DNA of 60,899 bases from JAWXCB01 sp034440455 (GTDB lineage: Bacteria > Bacteroidota > Bacteroidia > Chitinophagales > CAIOSU01), in assembly GCA_034440455.1 (NCBI GenBank), contig JAWXCB010000102.1, positions 1 to 60,899 of the forward strand, given 5' to 3'. Shown here in pieces: positions 1-8,597 of the stretch. The translations under genes were made by a program, and so were the position numbers. Position 1 is the stretch's first letter. Each line of letters begins with the position of its first letter. The notes beneath the pieces were generated by a model. That model was given only the letters and a program-made list of their open reading frames with translations. It was not told the DNA's origin and ran no database searches.

Positions 1-97
1 GTATGCTTAGTGAACCGCTGTATGCGTGACCCGCATGTACAGTGGTGTGAGCGCCTCTCCCCGTCAGCTACCGCTGGCGGGGCAGGCTACTCAATTA
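1..97 (+). mobile_element. 3' end of a group II intron (domains V and VI)
   Basis: Domain V is visible as a 9-bp helix (positions 14-22 with 38-46, one G.U pair), a 2-nt bulge (36-37), a second helix (23-26 with 32-35) and a small terminal loop, which is the D5 architecture. It is followed by a D6-like hairpin: GAG (49-51) with CTC (90-92), GCCT (53-56) with AGGC (84-87), then a 10-bp stem (59-68 with 73-82). A nucleotide bulge at 88-89 includes A89, placed 7-8 nt before the likely 3' splice site near 96, as expected for the branch-point adenosine. The reverse transcriptase and the 5' part lie outside the window. The exact end is uncertain by one or two bases. Confidence 0.78.
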
Positions 98-149
98 TGG
101 ACTGGTTATCTTGTTCGCTGTTACTACTAATTTAACTCGCTTTCAAATG

Positions 150-1016
150 TTATGGCTTTTCTCCAACAGCCACAACCATTTCACAAGGTCCCGCAAAGCC
201 GTTTTCGGTTTCAAACTTCTTTAGCTCTACTTCAATCTCATTCCAAACTGAATGCTTCTCACTGTCAGATAAAGTACTCATCATTTGATGTAAAGCTCCA
301 AATGATTCTTTTTCAAACCGCACACATTCTTTTGCCGATGGAAGGAGTAGAGGGGAGTTAACCAGTTCCGATTTTACATTTTTAAATCCAGCTTGTAAAA
401 ATGCTTTTTCAATAATGCCTTCTGCTCCTAAACTGAAAGGTCCCGGTTGACCTGGCAAAGGAGGCGGTAATTTTGCACGATTGCGAATAATGGAAACAGG
501 AACAGAAAAGAATTTATTTTTCTCAGGAGTTGAATAAACTATGGCAGCAACTTTTCCACCTGGCTCGAGCACACGCAACATTTCTTTTAATGCTCGTTGC
601 TGGTCAGGAAAGTAAATAAGCCCTACTCTTGATATAACAACATCAAATGTAGCATCAGCAAGAGTCAGATTTTCCCCATCCATTACTTGCGTTTCAATAT
701 TATTCAGTCCTGCCTCCTTAGCCATTTGTTGTGCAAATTCAAGAATGTTGGATGAAATGTCAGTAGCAAGAACATAGCCTGTCGCACTAACTTTATTTGC
801 AACTATGATGGATTGCTCACCCGCACCTGCAGCCACATCAAGCACCCGATGTCCAACAGAGATGTTTGCCATCTTTAACATTTTGTCTGTTGCTTTAGCA
901 AGCCATTGTTTGAGCGTGGGACTCCACCGATACCAAGGTTCTGCTGCTGCTTGCCATTGGTCTCGTGTTGTGTTTTTGTATTTGACAGGGTCAAATTGAG
1001 ATGTTGTTTGTTCCAT
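150..1016 (-). CDS. Class I SAM-dependent methyltransferase (UbiE/Methyltransf_11-like)
   Basis: A 288-residue soluble protein with a Rossmann-type methyltransferase core. Motif I VLDVAAGAGEQ lies at residues 58-68, followed by LATDIS for the acidic post-I position that binds the SAM ribose, and a VLEPGGKVA-type motif III near residues 150-158. Such proteins transfer a methyl group from S-adenosylmethionine to a small molecule or lipid; the substrate cannot be read from the sequence. No signal peptide or membrane segment is seen. It stands alone, reading towards the group II intron end, with a repeat-rich non-coding stretch upstream. The family assignment is firm; the specific function is open. 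Confidence 0.85.
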   Translation of the reverse strand: MEQTTSQFDPVKYKNTTRDQWQAAAEPWYRWSPTLKQWLAKATDKMLKMANISVGHRVLDVAAGAGEQSIIVANKVSATGYVLATDISSNILEFAQQMAKEAGLNNIETQVMDGENLTLADATFDVVISRVGLIYFPDQQRALKEMLRVLEPGGKVAAIVYSTPEKNKFFSVPVSIIRNRAKLPPPLPGQPGPFSLGAEGIIEKAFLQAGFKNVKSELVNSPLLLPSAKECVRFEKESFGALHQMMSTLSDSEKHSVWNEIEVELKKFETENGFAGPCEMVVAVGEKP

Positions 1017-1210
1017 GATTTCATTAGCATTTAAATTCCCTACTCGTTAGGCTTTTCGGTGTCGCCCCGTTTTTGTCGTGGTGTATAGTCTCCACATTTT
1101 ATTTTTGTTCCAGTCAGTTGTGAATGACTATCAAGAATTGTCAAAGTTAAATTTTTCTAACTGTCGTGTCTGTTTGCACGGTCGTTTTTAAAACTTGCCC
1201 ATAACGGTTT

Positions 1211-1322
1211 GGCGACAGCCGTCAGAAGCGGAATGAAAAGTACAAATATTTACTAACCATAAAAACAAACTAAAATGAAAGACACTTCACTAACCAATAA
1301 AACCGCTTTTGCGGCTGTTGCC
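1211..1322. repeat. Long-stem inverted repeat with about 70-nt loop
   Basis: The left arm at 1211-1231 (GGCGACAGCC plus 11 nt) pairs with the right arm at 1303-1322, with only a few mismatches and a one-base length difference. The loop also holds a direct repeat: ACTAACCATAAAAAC near 1252-1266 and ACTAACCAATAAAAC near 1290-1304. As RNA or single-stranded DNA it would fold into a strong cruciform. It resembles integron attC sites or small non-autonomous elements in layout, but the paired GTTRRRY-type core sites of a standard attC are not both present, so the class is left open. Confidence 0.55.
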
Positions 1323-2358
1323 TTGTGGTGCGCCTTGAATGGTGAATATAGTTCTTTTATTTATTTTAAGGAATCCCAGAGAGTGAAAATCTCTTAAACG
1401 CGGGGATTAAAGCCCCGAAGTTTTAGCAAGACGCAAGGTGGTTTTCCGTGAGGAAAGCACTGAAGTAAGCGAGCCTGCTCAGATGAGTTCTGACGAACAG
1501 AAACCACATAAGAGGCTGATTGGAACGGATGAATATGCACAGTAATATGAAATCCGAACAGTAAAACAGTTCATTGCGAATGCAATGGAGCAATCGCAAA
1601 CCTGAATCTTCTGTCTGAAGGAGATTGTATTCCCTTTGATATCGCAGATTCTTACTGCAATGACGAATTAATTGAGGATTCCAAAAAACAAAACGGGAAC
1701 CACTTCTTGCGAAATGATTCCCGTTTCTCGTTATACGGCAACCGTAGTTGCGCACAACGCCAAGTTCCTGAACTTCTTCTTCGGTTTACATCCTTTCAAA
1801 TATGTACCGTTGAGTCTGGCTTCGCTTACTCCCTCTCGGATTGCCTCGCGGCAAGAGCCCAAGGTAGTGTGGCGTGGAGTTTCGCTTGCGCGAAATTTAA
1901 ACAGCCTCTCTGGCGATCGGCTGCCTCTGCCACTGCAAGTGAAATATCTTTCCGTATTCCCGAAGGCTTCCGGCAAGAAACGCTGTCCTAATGCCCTTGC
2001 GGGCGATGGTCAGCTAACGAGGGACGTTTAATTTCACTGACCGATAGGTCTCAGCATTTAAAGAACATTTTCAATCCTGCTTTTTCACGAAACCTGGCTT
2101 TGCGTTTTGAAAACTCTTTCGATTTTCCAATTCCCTCCGCCTGCTTTAATCCCTCACTTGGTAATACAAACATACAACAGGGCATTGCCGAAGTGAAATT
2201 TTATTAAGATTTATTGTAAACAATCTTTGCACCTCTCCTACCCTGCTTATGCACAACTTATTCATCCTTGTGAACAGAACCGGATATGTTTTGCACACTT
2301 TCTTCACTTATATTCTGTCTTTTAGAATGTTTCAACCACGAAAAGTGGATTAAGAAAG

Positions 2359-2465
2359 CGTCATTGTGAGCGCAGCGAAGAATCCCCAACATAAATTGCT
2401 TTATTGTGAGCGCAACGAAGAATCTCTATGTTTTGAAAAGCGTAGATTCTTCGCTGCGTATGACT
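2359..2465. repeat. Three REP-like units (GTGAGCGCAGCGAAGAATC family)
   Basis: Two copies run on the plus strand (2359-2386 and 2401-2425, sharing TTGTGAGCGCAACGAAGAATC with one or two changes). A third runs on the minus strand (2444-2465). Copies 2 and 3 can pair into a stem-loop just downstream of the RND pump gene, so the group could also act as a transcription end or mRNA stabiliser for that operon. Similar GTCATTGTGAGC-type units are common intergenic repeats in Bacteroidota. Confidence 0.7.
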
Positions 2466-2483
2466 CCATTCAGGCTGACGTTG

Positions 2484-5400
2484 CTATAAAGCGAGCAGCC
2501 CCGCCAATCTCTTCAACTCCAATTCAGAGATGCGAATAGCATATTGTGCAGCAAGCAGTCTGCTTCTTGCTTCCACCGCCTGTAATTGTATATCACGAAA
2601 TTCAACGGAACTGATATTTCCTAATTCAAATCTTTTCATTGCGATGCGCACGTTTTCATTGGCATTTTCTTCATTCTCGCGTTCAAGGCGAAATACGTTC
2701 AGCGAGAGTTCATAGTCACGATGCGCCTGCAACACCAGCGCTGTGCTGGTTGCTGTTGCCTTATCGCTGTCAATCATACTGTTATCCTGCAAGAGCTTTG
2801 TCACCTGCATGTTCTTGTAATCGCGCAAGCCATTAAATAGGTTGAACGTGGCAAACACGCCCACGCTGGGTCCAAAGCTGCGATTGGAACTCAGAATACC
2901 CACTTCATTTGTTGATGTGCCGTAATCATAGCCTGCATACACTCCCGCCTGCGGATAGAAGTTTGATTTTGCAACGCGCACTTCTCCTTGCGCAATGCGA
3001 ATGTTTTCACGGGCAATCAGCAAATCAACATTTGCTGATGCAATTCCATCGAGAATAACTGCTAATAGAATTGTTGAATCTAAAGGAATTTCATGTCCTG
3101 TTTCAATTGCCCCGGCAACATCACGCGCAAGCAGCAGATTGAGTTCTGTTTTCAGGTTTGCGATTTCGTTTTCTTCGCGCATCGCCTGCACGCTGTCGGC
3201 ATTCATGTCAATGAGCGCTTGTAGCACATCCTGCTGCGAGCCACTGCCAATTTCTTTTCTTTTCAGCGCAAGCGCATGGCGCTCTTTTGAAATGGAAAGC
3301 GATTGCCTGTAAACTTCGAGCAGTTTATTGCGCTGCACAATTTGATAGTAGAGATTGGAAAGCAGCAGCATTGCCTCCTCCGAAGTAGCGCGCAGGTAAT
3401 ATCCGCTGCGCGTTTCGCTCGCCTCAAGTATATTTTTATTGGCAACCATGCGGAAGCCATCAAACAACGTCCAGTTCAACATCACGCCCGCGTTGAGTGC
3501 GTTGTTCTCCGCATTATCAGCGCCCTGTTCGCGCCCATCAAAAAAAATCTGCTCCGTGTTGTTGAATGATTTCTCATAGCCAAACTGCGCATCTACGGTA
3601 GGCAGAAATCCTGCTGTGCCAATGTTATTCAGTTGTGAAGCGATTTCCTTATTGTTGGAAACAATGCGGATGTCGAAATTTTTTGCCAGCATTTCCTGCA
3701 CTGCTGATTCAAAGGTCAATACCTGTGCATTTGATTTTCCGGAAAAAGCAAAGAGCAAGGAAAGCAAAATCACAATTGTCTTCAAAGAAGATGCGGGCTG
3801 AAAATGTCCTGAGCTTTTATCGGTATTACCTCCGAATAATCGCTTAATAAATGCGCTGAACTGTTCAACATACACATACAGCGCAGGAATCACATAGAGC
3901 GTTAATCCGAGTGAAAACAACAATCCGCCAATAATTGCAACGCCCATCGGAATGCGGCTCGTTGATCCGCCACCAATCGCAAGCGCAATCGGCACAGCGC
4001 CAAGCGTTGTTGAAAGGCTTGTCATCACAATCGGGCGGAAACGCTGAACCGCAGCATCAACAACTCCATCAATCACACCCAAGCCTTCTTCCCTGCGCTG
4101 GTTGGCAAATTCAACAATAAGAATTCCGTTTTTCGTCACGATGCCAATGAGCACGATGATTCCGATTTGGCTGAAAATATTGAGCGTATGCCCGAACAAC
4201 CACAGCGAAAGCAATGCGCCCGCTAATGCAAGCGGCACTGTGAGCATGATGGTGAATGGGTCGAAGAAACTTTCAAACTGCGCGGCAAGCGCGAGATAAA
4301 TCAGGATGAGCGCGAACACAAATGCGAATAACAGCGAGCTGGAGCTTTCTGCAAAATCTTTTGATGTCCCCGCAAGGCTTGTTGAAAAACTTTCATCCAG
4401 CAATTCATCCGCAATTTTATCCATCTCCTCAATACACTGCCCAATCGTATATCCTGTTGCCGGAGAAGCCGAAACCGTTGCGGAAACGTAGCGGTTATAT
4501 CGAAACAATTGCGGTGGGCTGCTTTCATCCTCCATGGTAACAAGATTATCAAGACGCACCAATTCCCCATTTTTATTTCGCACGGTTACGCTTGCGATGT
4601 CCTGCACCTCATTGCGATTTTCACGCGAAGCCTGCCCGATAACCTGGTATTGTTTTCCGTTCAAAATAAAATATCCGAAGCGCTGACCGCTGAAAAACAG
4701 TTGCAGCGTTTCTGCAATGTCGCGCACTTCAACGCCCATCTCGCGCGCCTTCTCGCGATTAATTTGCAGCTTGAGTTCCGGCTTGTTGAATTTTAAATCA
4801 TAGTCAGTTGCTTCAAATGCTGGGTTGCTGCGCGCTTTTTCCAAAAACTGGGGCAGCACGGCTTTCAGCTTTTCCAAATTAGACGCCTGCAAGACATACT
4901 GCACAGGCAATCCACGCAAGCCGCCCCCAGCAGAAATCGTTTGCTCCTGTATCACGAAAGCGCGAGCAAAATTGAATTGCCGCAATTTCATGTTTAATTC
5001 TGTGGCAAGTTCCTGTTGCGATTTTTTGCGTTGGTTTGGCGGGGTTAAAACCAACCGCACGAAACTCGTGTTCGTGGAAACCGATGCTCCAAAGCCGGGC
5101 GCAGTAACTGCAATCAGCGATTCTTTTTCGGGCATGGTATCCGTTAGCGCGATGACCTGCATGTTGAACTGGTCCATTCTTTCAAACGATGTCCCTTCCG
5201 GAGCCGTTGACATGATACGCAGCCTGCTTTTATCTTCCATTGGTGCGAGTTCTGATGGCAACAGTTTTCCGATAAAATAAACAAGCCCGATTGACGCAGC
5301 CATGATAACAAAGGCAAACCAGCGATAATTCATAAATGATTTCAACGATGATTCGTAACCTGAAATCATGCGAACAAAAAATCGCTCTGTTCCTTCATAA

Positions 5401-6896
5401 ATCTTTCCATGCTTCTCCGTTCGTTTCAACATGCGCGAACTCATCATCGGAGTAAGCGTGAGCGACACTACTGCGGAAATCACCACCGCGCCTGCCACCA
5501 CGATTCCAAATTCGCGAAACAACCTTCCGGTTAATCCTTCTAAGAAAATAATCGGCAGAAACACTGCGCTGAGTGTGATGGTGGTGGAAATGATTGCAAA
5601 AAATATTTCTCCTGAACCTTTGTGCGCTGCTTCAACCGGATCCATTCCTTTTTCGATTTTGGAATAAATATTTTCCATCACCACGATTGCGTCATCCACC
5701 ACGATGCCTGTTGCCAGCACAATGCCGAGCAGTGTGAGAATATTGATGGAAAAGTCAGAGATGTACATAATGAAGAAAGTGCCAACTAATGAGATGGGAA
5801 TTGCAATAACAGGAATGAGCGTGGTGCGCCAGTTGCGCAGGAATATAAAAATGATGAGTACTACCAGCCCGAACGCGATGAGAATCGTTTCTTCCACTTC
5901 GGTGATGGCTTTGCGAATTGTAGTAGTGGTATCAAGCGCAACGCCCAACACGATATCTTCCGGTAATTCTTTTTTGATTTGGTCAACGCGCTTGTAGGCC
6001 TCGTCAACGATGTCAATGTAATTTGCCCCCGGTTGCGGAGTAAGCGCAACGCCAATCATCGGCACACCGCCATTTCCGCGAAGCAGCGTACGTTCATTTT
6101 CAGGCGCGAGACGCGCGATGCCGATGTCTTTGAAGCGAATGAGCGTGTTGTTCTTCTCCGCAATAATCATGTTGTTAAACTCTTCTTCAGTCGAAAGCCT
6201 GCCGAACGTGCGGATGACAGTTTCCTTTTCATAACCTTCAATTCTCCCTGATGGCAGTTCCACATTTTGTGCGAGCAATGCATTGCGAATGTCAAGCGGT
6301 GTTAATCCATAAGCCGCCACTTTCTTCGGGTCCATTTCCAAACGCATCGCATATTTCTTTTCGCCCCAAATTCGGATTTCGCTCACACCGGGAATCGTCT
6401 GTAAACGCTCTTTGAAAATATTAATGCCGATATCTGTGAGTTGCAAAAGCGTTCGCTTGTCGCTGCTCACAGTGATGGAAAGCACAGCATCAGCATTCGC
6501 ATCTGATTTCACCACGATGGGCGGGTCAGCATCAGCGGGCAGGTTACGTACTGCGCGGGAAACACGGTCGCGCACGTCATTCGCAGCAGCATCCATGTCA
6601 ATGCCCAATTCAAACTCAACGCTGATAGTGCTGCGCCCATCACTGCTTGTGGAAGTGAGCGTGGCGATACCTGCAATACCGTTAATTGATTCTTCGAGCG
6701 GCTCAGTAATTTGCGACTCCATGATGTCTGCATTCGCACCGGGATAGTTGGTAGTGACCGTTACGATTGGCGGGTCAACGCTTGGAAACTCGCGCACACC
6801 GAGATAGGAGAACCCCACTGCACCGAACAGAACGATTACGATTGAAATAACGGTAGCAAGTACCGGGCGGTTGATGGAGACGGATGAGATGTTCAT
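2484..6896 (-). CDS. RND efflux pump permease fused to a TolC-like outer-membrane factor
   Basis: 1470 residues. Residues 1-1035 are a complete HAE1/AcrB-type RND permease: N-terminal membrane helix after MNISSVSINRP, two periplasmic loops, and the proton-relay TM4 motif GIVVDDAIVVMEN near residue 400. Residues about 1059-1470 are a complete outer-membrane factor with two TolC-type halves. Between them (about 1036-1058) sits a hydrophobic stretch ending SNAQ that looks like a signal peptide with its cleavage site. The gene overlaps the adaptor gene by 4 nt (ATGA), so pump, channel and adaptor should be made together. No ATG precedes the channel part, which argues against a separate channel ORF. 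Predicted role: proton-driven drug or metabolite export; the substrate is unknown. Confidence 0.93.
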   Translation of the reverse strand: MNISSVSINRPVLATVISIVIVLFGAVGFSYLGVREFPSVDPPIVTVTTNYPGANADIMESQITEPLEESINGIAGIATLTSTSSDGRSTISVEFELGIDMDAAANDVRDRVSRAVRNLPADADPPIVVKSDANADAVLSITVSSDKRTLLQLTDIGINIFKERLQTIPGVSEIRIWGEKKYAMRLEMDPKKVAAYGLTPLDIRNALLAQNVELPSGRIEGYEKETVIRTFGRLSTEEEFNNMIIAEKNNTLIRFKDIGIARLAPENERTLLRGNGGVPMIGVALTPQPGANYIDIVDEAYKRVDQIKKELPEDIVLGVALDTTTTIRKAITEVEETILIAFGLVVLIIFIFLRNWRTTLIPVIAIPISLVGTFFIMYISDFSINILTLLGIVLATGIVVDDAIVVMENIYSKIEKGMDPVEAAHKGSGEIFFAIISTTITLSAVFLPIIFLEGLTGRLFREFGIVVAGAVVISAVVSLTLTPMMSSRMLKRTEKHGKIYEGTERFFVRMISGYESSLKSFMNYRWFAFVIMAASIGLVYFIGKLLPSELAPMEDKSRLRIMSTAPEGTSFERMDQFNMQVIALTDTMPEKESLIAVTAPGFGASVSTNTSFVRLVLTPPNQRKKSQQELATELNMKLRQFNFARAFVIQEQTISAGGGLRGLPVQYVLQASNLEKLKAVLPQFLEKARSNPAFEATDYDLKFNKPELKLQINREKAREMGVEVRDIAETLQLFFSGQRFGYFILNGKQYQVIGQASRENRNEVQDIASVTVRNKNGELVRLDNLVTMEDESSPPQLFRYNRYVSATVSASPATGYTIGQCIEEMDKIADELLDESFSTSLAGTSKDFAESSSSLLFAFVFALILIYLALAAQFESFFDPFTIMLTVPLALAGALLSLWLFGHTLNIFSQIGIIVLIGIVTKNGILIVEFANQRREEGLGVIDGVVDAAVQRFRPIVMTSLSTTLGAVPIALAIGGGSTSRIPMGVAIIGGLLFSLGLTLYVIPALYVYVEQFSAFIKRLFGGNTDKSSGHFQPASSLKTIVILLSLLFAFSGKSNAQVLTFESAVQEMLAKNFDIRIVSNNKEIASQLNNIGTAGFLPTVDAQFGYEKSFNNTEQIFFDGREQGADNAENNALNAGVMLNWTLFDGFRMVANKNILEASETRSGYYLRATSEEAMLLLSNLYYQIVQRNKLLEVYRQSLSISKERHALALKRKEIGSGSQQDVLQALIDMNADSVQAMREENEIANLKTELNLLLARDVAGAIETGHEIPLDSTILLAVILDGIASANVDLLIARENIRIAQGEVRVAKSNFYPQAGVYAGYDYGTSTNEVGILSSNRSFGPSVGVFATFNLFNGLRDYKNMQVTKLLQDNSMIDSDKATATSTALVLQAHRDYELSLNVFRLERENEENANENVRIAMKRFELGNISSVEFRDIQLQAVEARSRLLAAQYAIRISELELKRLAGLLAL

Positions 6897-7954
6897 TTTG
6901 CAGTCCCTCCGTTTTGTTGAGCAGTCCCTTTTGCCAGCACAGGCACCCCGTCACGCATCGAAAGCAGTGATGTTGTAATTACAGTATCACCGGCTTCCAT
7001 CCCTTCTGTGATTTGCACAAAGTCGCCCTTCTGAATTCCTGTCTTCACCAATTTTGTTACTGCCTGTCCGTTTTTAATCACGAATAATTTCAGCCCTTTA
7101 ATGTCTTGCGTCACAGCAAGCGCGGGTACAAGCAAGCCGTCTTTTATTTGTTGTAATGTAATTGTCAACTCGGCATAAGCGCCCGGAATCAGCGCTCCGT
7201 CTTTATTATCGGCAATAGCGCGTACTTTCAAGCTGCGTGTTGCAGGGTCAATTGAGGGGTCTAAGGCGTAAACTTTTGCAGTGAAATTTTTATCAGAGCC
7301 GGCAAGTTTGAATTGCACCTGCGAGCCGGTTGAAATTTGATGCGCATACATTTCAGGAACGGTGAATTCGATTTTCACCGGGTCGGATTGTACGAGCTTG
7401 GCAATCATGCCGCCAGCGGTAACAAAGGCTCCGGGGCTTACCTGCCTCAAGCCAACAGTGCCGCTAAATGGAGCGATAATTTTTGAGTTGCGGATTTGTG
7501 CATCAATAAGACGGATATCCGATTCAAGCGAAGCGACTTTTAATTCAGCCGCTTCATATTCTTCTTTGCTGATGCCCTGAATATCAAACAATTGTTTTTT
7601 GCGACCAAACTCGTCCTGCGCAATGCGCAACTGCACTTTTAATTTTTCCAAATTTGGCTGCAACTCGCTGTCATTAATCTGCACGAGCAATTGGTCTTTG
7701 CTCACTTTGCCGCCTTCTTTGAAATTGATGCTCTCGATTTTTCCTGCCACTTCGCTGCGCAATTCTATTTCTTCATTCGACATTACGCTGCCATGTGTGG
7801 TAATCACGTTATCCAGTATTTCCGGTTTGGCAATGAATACTTCAACAACAGTGGCAGTCTTCGCCTGACCATTATTTGCAGGCGTGGATTTGTCGGATTT
7901 ACAGGAATATAAAAAGCTCAACAAAGGAATAAGGAATAGCAGGTTTCGGAGCAT
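6893..7954 (-). CDS. RND efflux periplasmic adaptor subunit (membrane fusion protein, lipoprotein)
   Basis: 353 residues, AcrA/MexA-type. The N-terminus MLRNLLFLIPLLSFLYSC is a lipoprotein signal with Cys18 as the likely lipidated residue, so the protein should sit in the periplasm anchored to a membrane. It has the usual order: lipoyl-like half (ELRSEVAGKIESINFKEG), alpha-hairpin (about residues 95-150, heptad-rich), second lipoyl half (IIAPFSGTVGLRQVSPG), then beta-barrel and membrane-proximal domains. It links the RND permease to the outer-membrane channel, which here are one polypeptide encoded directly downstream with a 4-nt overlap. It is preceded by a MarR regulator 8 nt upstream, so all three form one operon. 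Confidence 0.93.
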   Translation of the reverse strand: MLRNLLFLIPLLSFLYSCKSDKSTPANNGQAKTATVVEVFIAKPEILDNVITTHGSVMSNEEIELRSEVAGKIESINFKEGGKVSKDQLLVQINDSELQPNLEKLKVQLRIAQDEFGRKKQLFDIQGISKEEYEAAELKVASLESDIRLIDAQIRNSKIIAPFSGTVGLRQVSPGAFVTAGGMIAKLVQSDPVKIEFTVPEMYAHQISTGSQVQFKLAGSDKNFTAKVYALDPSIDPATRSLKVRAIADNKDGALIPGAYAELTITLQQIKDGLLVPALAVTQDIKGLKLFVIKNGQAVTKLVKTGIQKGDFVQITEGMEAGDTVITTSLLSMRDGVPVLAKGTAQQNGGTAK

Positions 7955-7962
7955 AGAGTGTG

Positions 7963-8421
7963 TTATTTGATTTTTTTAAAATTGAGATTCACTTCCACGC
8001 GGGGATGGTGATGGAGATTGTCTTGCATCTTCAGCAGCATCCGCTGAAATTCTTCCTTCTCGTTCTTCTTAAATCCGCTGAAGCATATCGCATTTGCTGC
8101 GTCAAAGGCTGCTTTTATTTTCGGTAATGTTTTTTGAGCCTTCTCCGTCAGTACCAGATGATAATACCTCCGATCCTCCTTGCTTTGAATGCGCTTGATG
8201 AATCCTTTGTCTGACAAGTAATCAACAATCCGAACCATCGTCACATTATCTGCTCCTATACCTTCGGCAAGTTCCTTCTGGCAAATCGAATTTTCTGATT
8301 CTTGAATCACAATAAGTGCGTAGTAGTAGCGCTCAATCTCCAAATCATAGAGCTTTTTCGAAACAATACCAATGTAATATTTGGTAAGCAGGCTGAAATT
8401 TTTCCCAAGGGGTATGGACAT
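7963..8421 (-). CDS. MarR-family transcriptional regulator
   Basis: 152 residues with the MarR winged helix-turn-helix: CQKELAEGIGADNVTMVRIVDYL (read as HTH at about residues 51-73, given here only to place it) followed by the wing KDRRYYHLVLTEKA. It is the first gene of the operon with the adaptor and RND-channel fusion. A near-perfect 25-bp palindrome lies 37 nt upstream of the start codon, fitting the usual MarR arrangement in which the dimer represses its own efflux operon until a phenolic or other ligand binds. The ligand is not predictable. The start at ATG 8421 is the only one that keeps the full N-terminal dimerisation helix. Confidence 0.92.
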   Translation of the reverse strand: MSIPLGKNFSLLTKYYIGIVSKKLYDLEIERYYYALIVIQESENSICQKELAEGIGADNVTMVRIVDYLSDKGFIKRIQSKEDRRYYHLVLTEKAQKTLPKIKAAFDAANAICFSGFKKNEKEEFQRMLLKMQDNLHHHPRVEVNLNFKKIK

Positions 8422-8457
8422 ATCGGAAGCTATGACCGAGAAAACAGTTAACGGTTA

Positions 8458-8482
8458 AAATAGTTGACAATGTTAACTATTT
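8458..8482. promoter_or_regulatory. Likely MarR operator (25-bp palindrome)
   Basis: Left half AAATAGTTGACA (8458-8469), central A, right half TGTTAACTATTT (8471-8482); 11 of 12 positions are complementary. On the minus strand it contains TAACATTG, one change from the Bacteroidota -7 box TAnnTTTG, so a bound dimer would block the operon promoter. The position (37 nt before marR) and symmetry are seen; binding by this MarR is inferred. Confidence 0.72.
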
Positions 8483-8597
8483 ATTGAAAAGAAAAGATGA
8501 ATTCGCGTTGTGCTATTGCCCGAAGAAGTAAAGAATCTATAACATCAATGGAATTAAGCACCGGCACCTCACCTGTTTTTCGCAATTTTACCCCTCT

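Larger units (their letters stand above)
1017..2483. other. Gene-poor, repeat-rich stretch
   Basis: No convincing gene is seen in these 1.47 kb. Short open frames on both strands lack recognisable motifs and have no ordinary Bacteroidota-like start context. The stretch holds a long inverted repeat (1211-1322), a small GC hairpin CGGGG/CCCCG at 1401-1417, a short palindrome GCAAC-CGTA-GTTGC at 1738-1751, and three REP-like units at its right end. The part from about 1740 to 2040 has many short self-complementary words and may be a decayed element, but I cannot name it. Confidence 0.55.

Noticed and set aside
1195..1335. Integron attC site
   Set aside because: The arms pair well, but matching core sites at both ends and an integrase are missing; kept only as an unclassified inverted repeat.
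1423..2031. Several open frames of 80-120 codons on both strands
   Set aside because: No family motifs, overlapping and in opposite directions, inside a repeat-rich region; more likely chance frames.
3700..3830. Separate start for the TolC-like channel
   Set aside because: No ATG, and no frame break before the channel's signal-like segment; the fusion reads through.
4301..5280. Plus-strand open frames within the RND gene
   Set aside because: Shadows of the strongly conserved minus-strand pump sequence.
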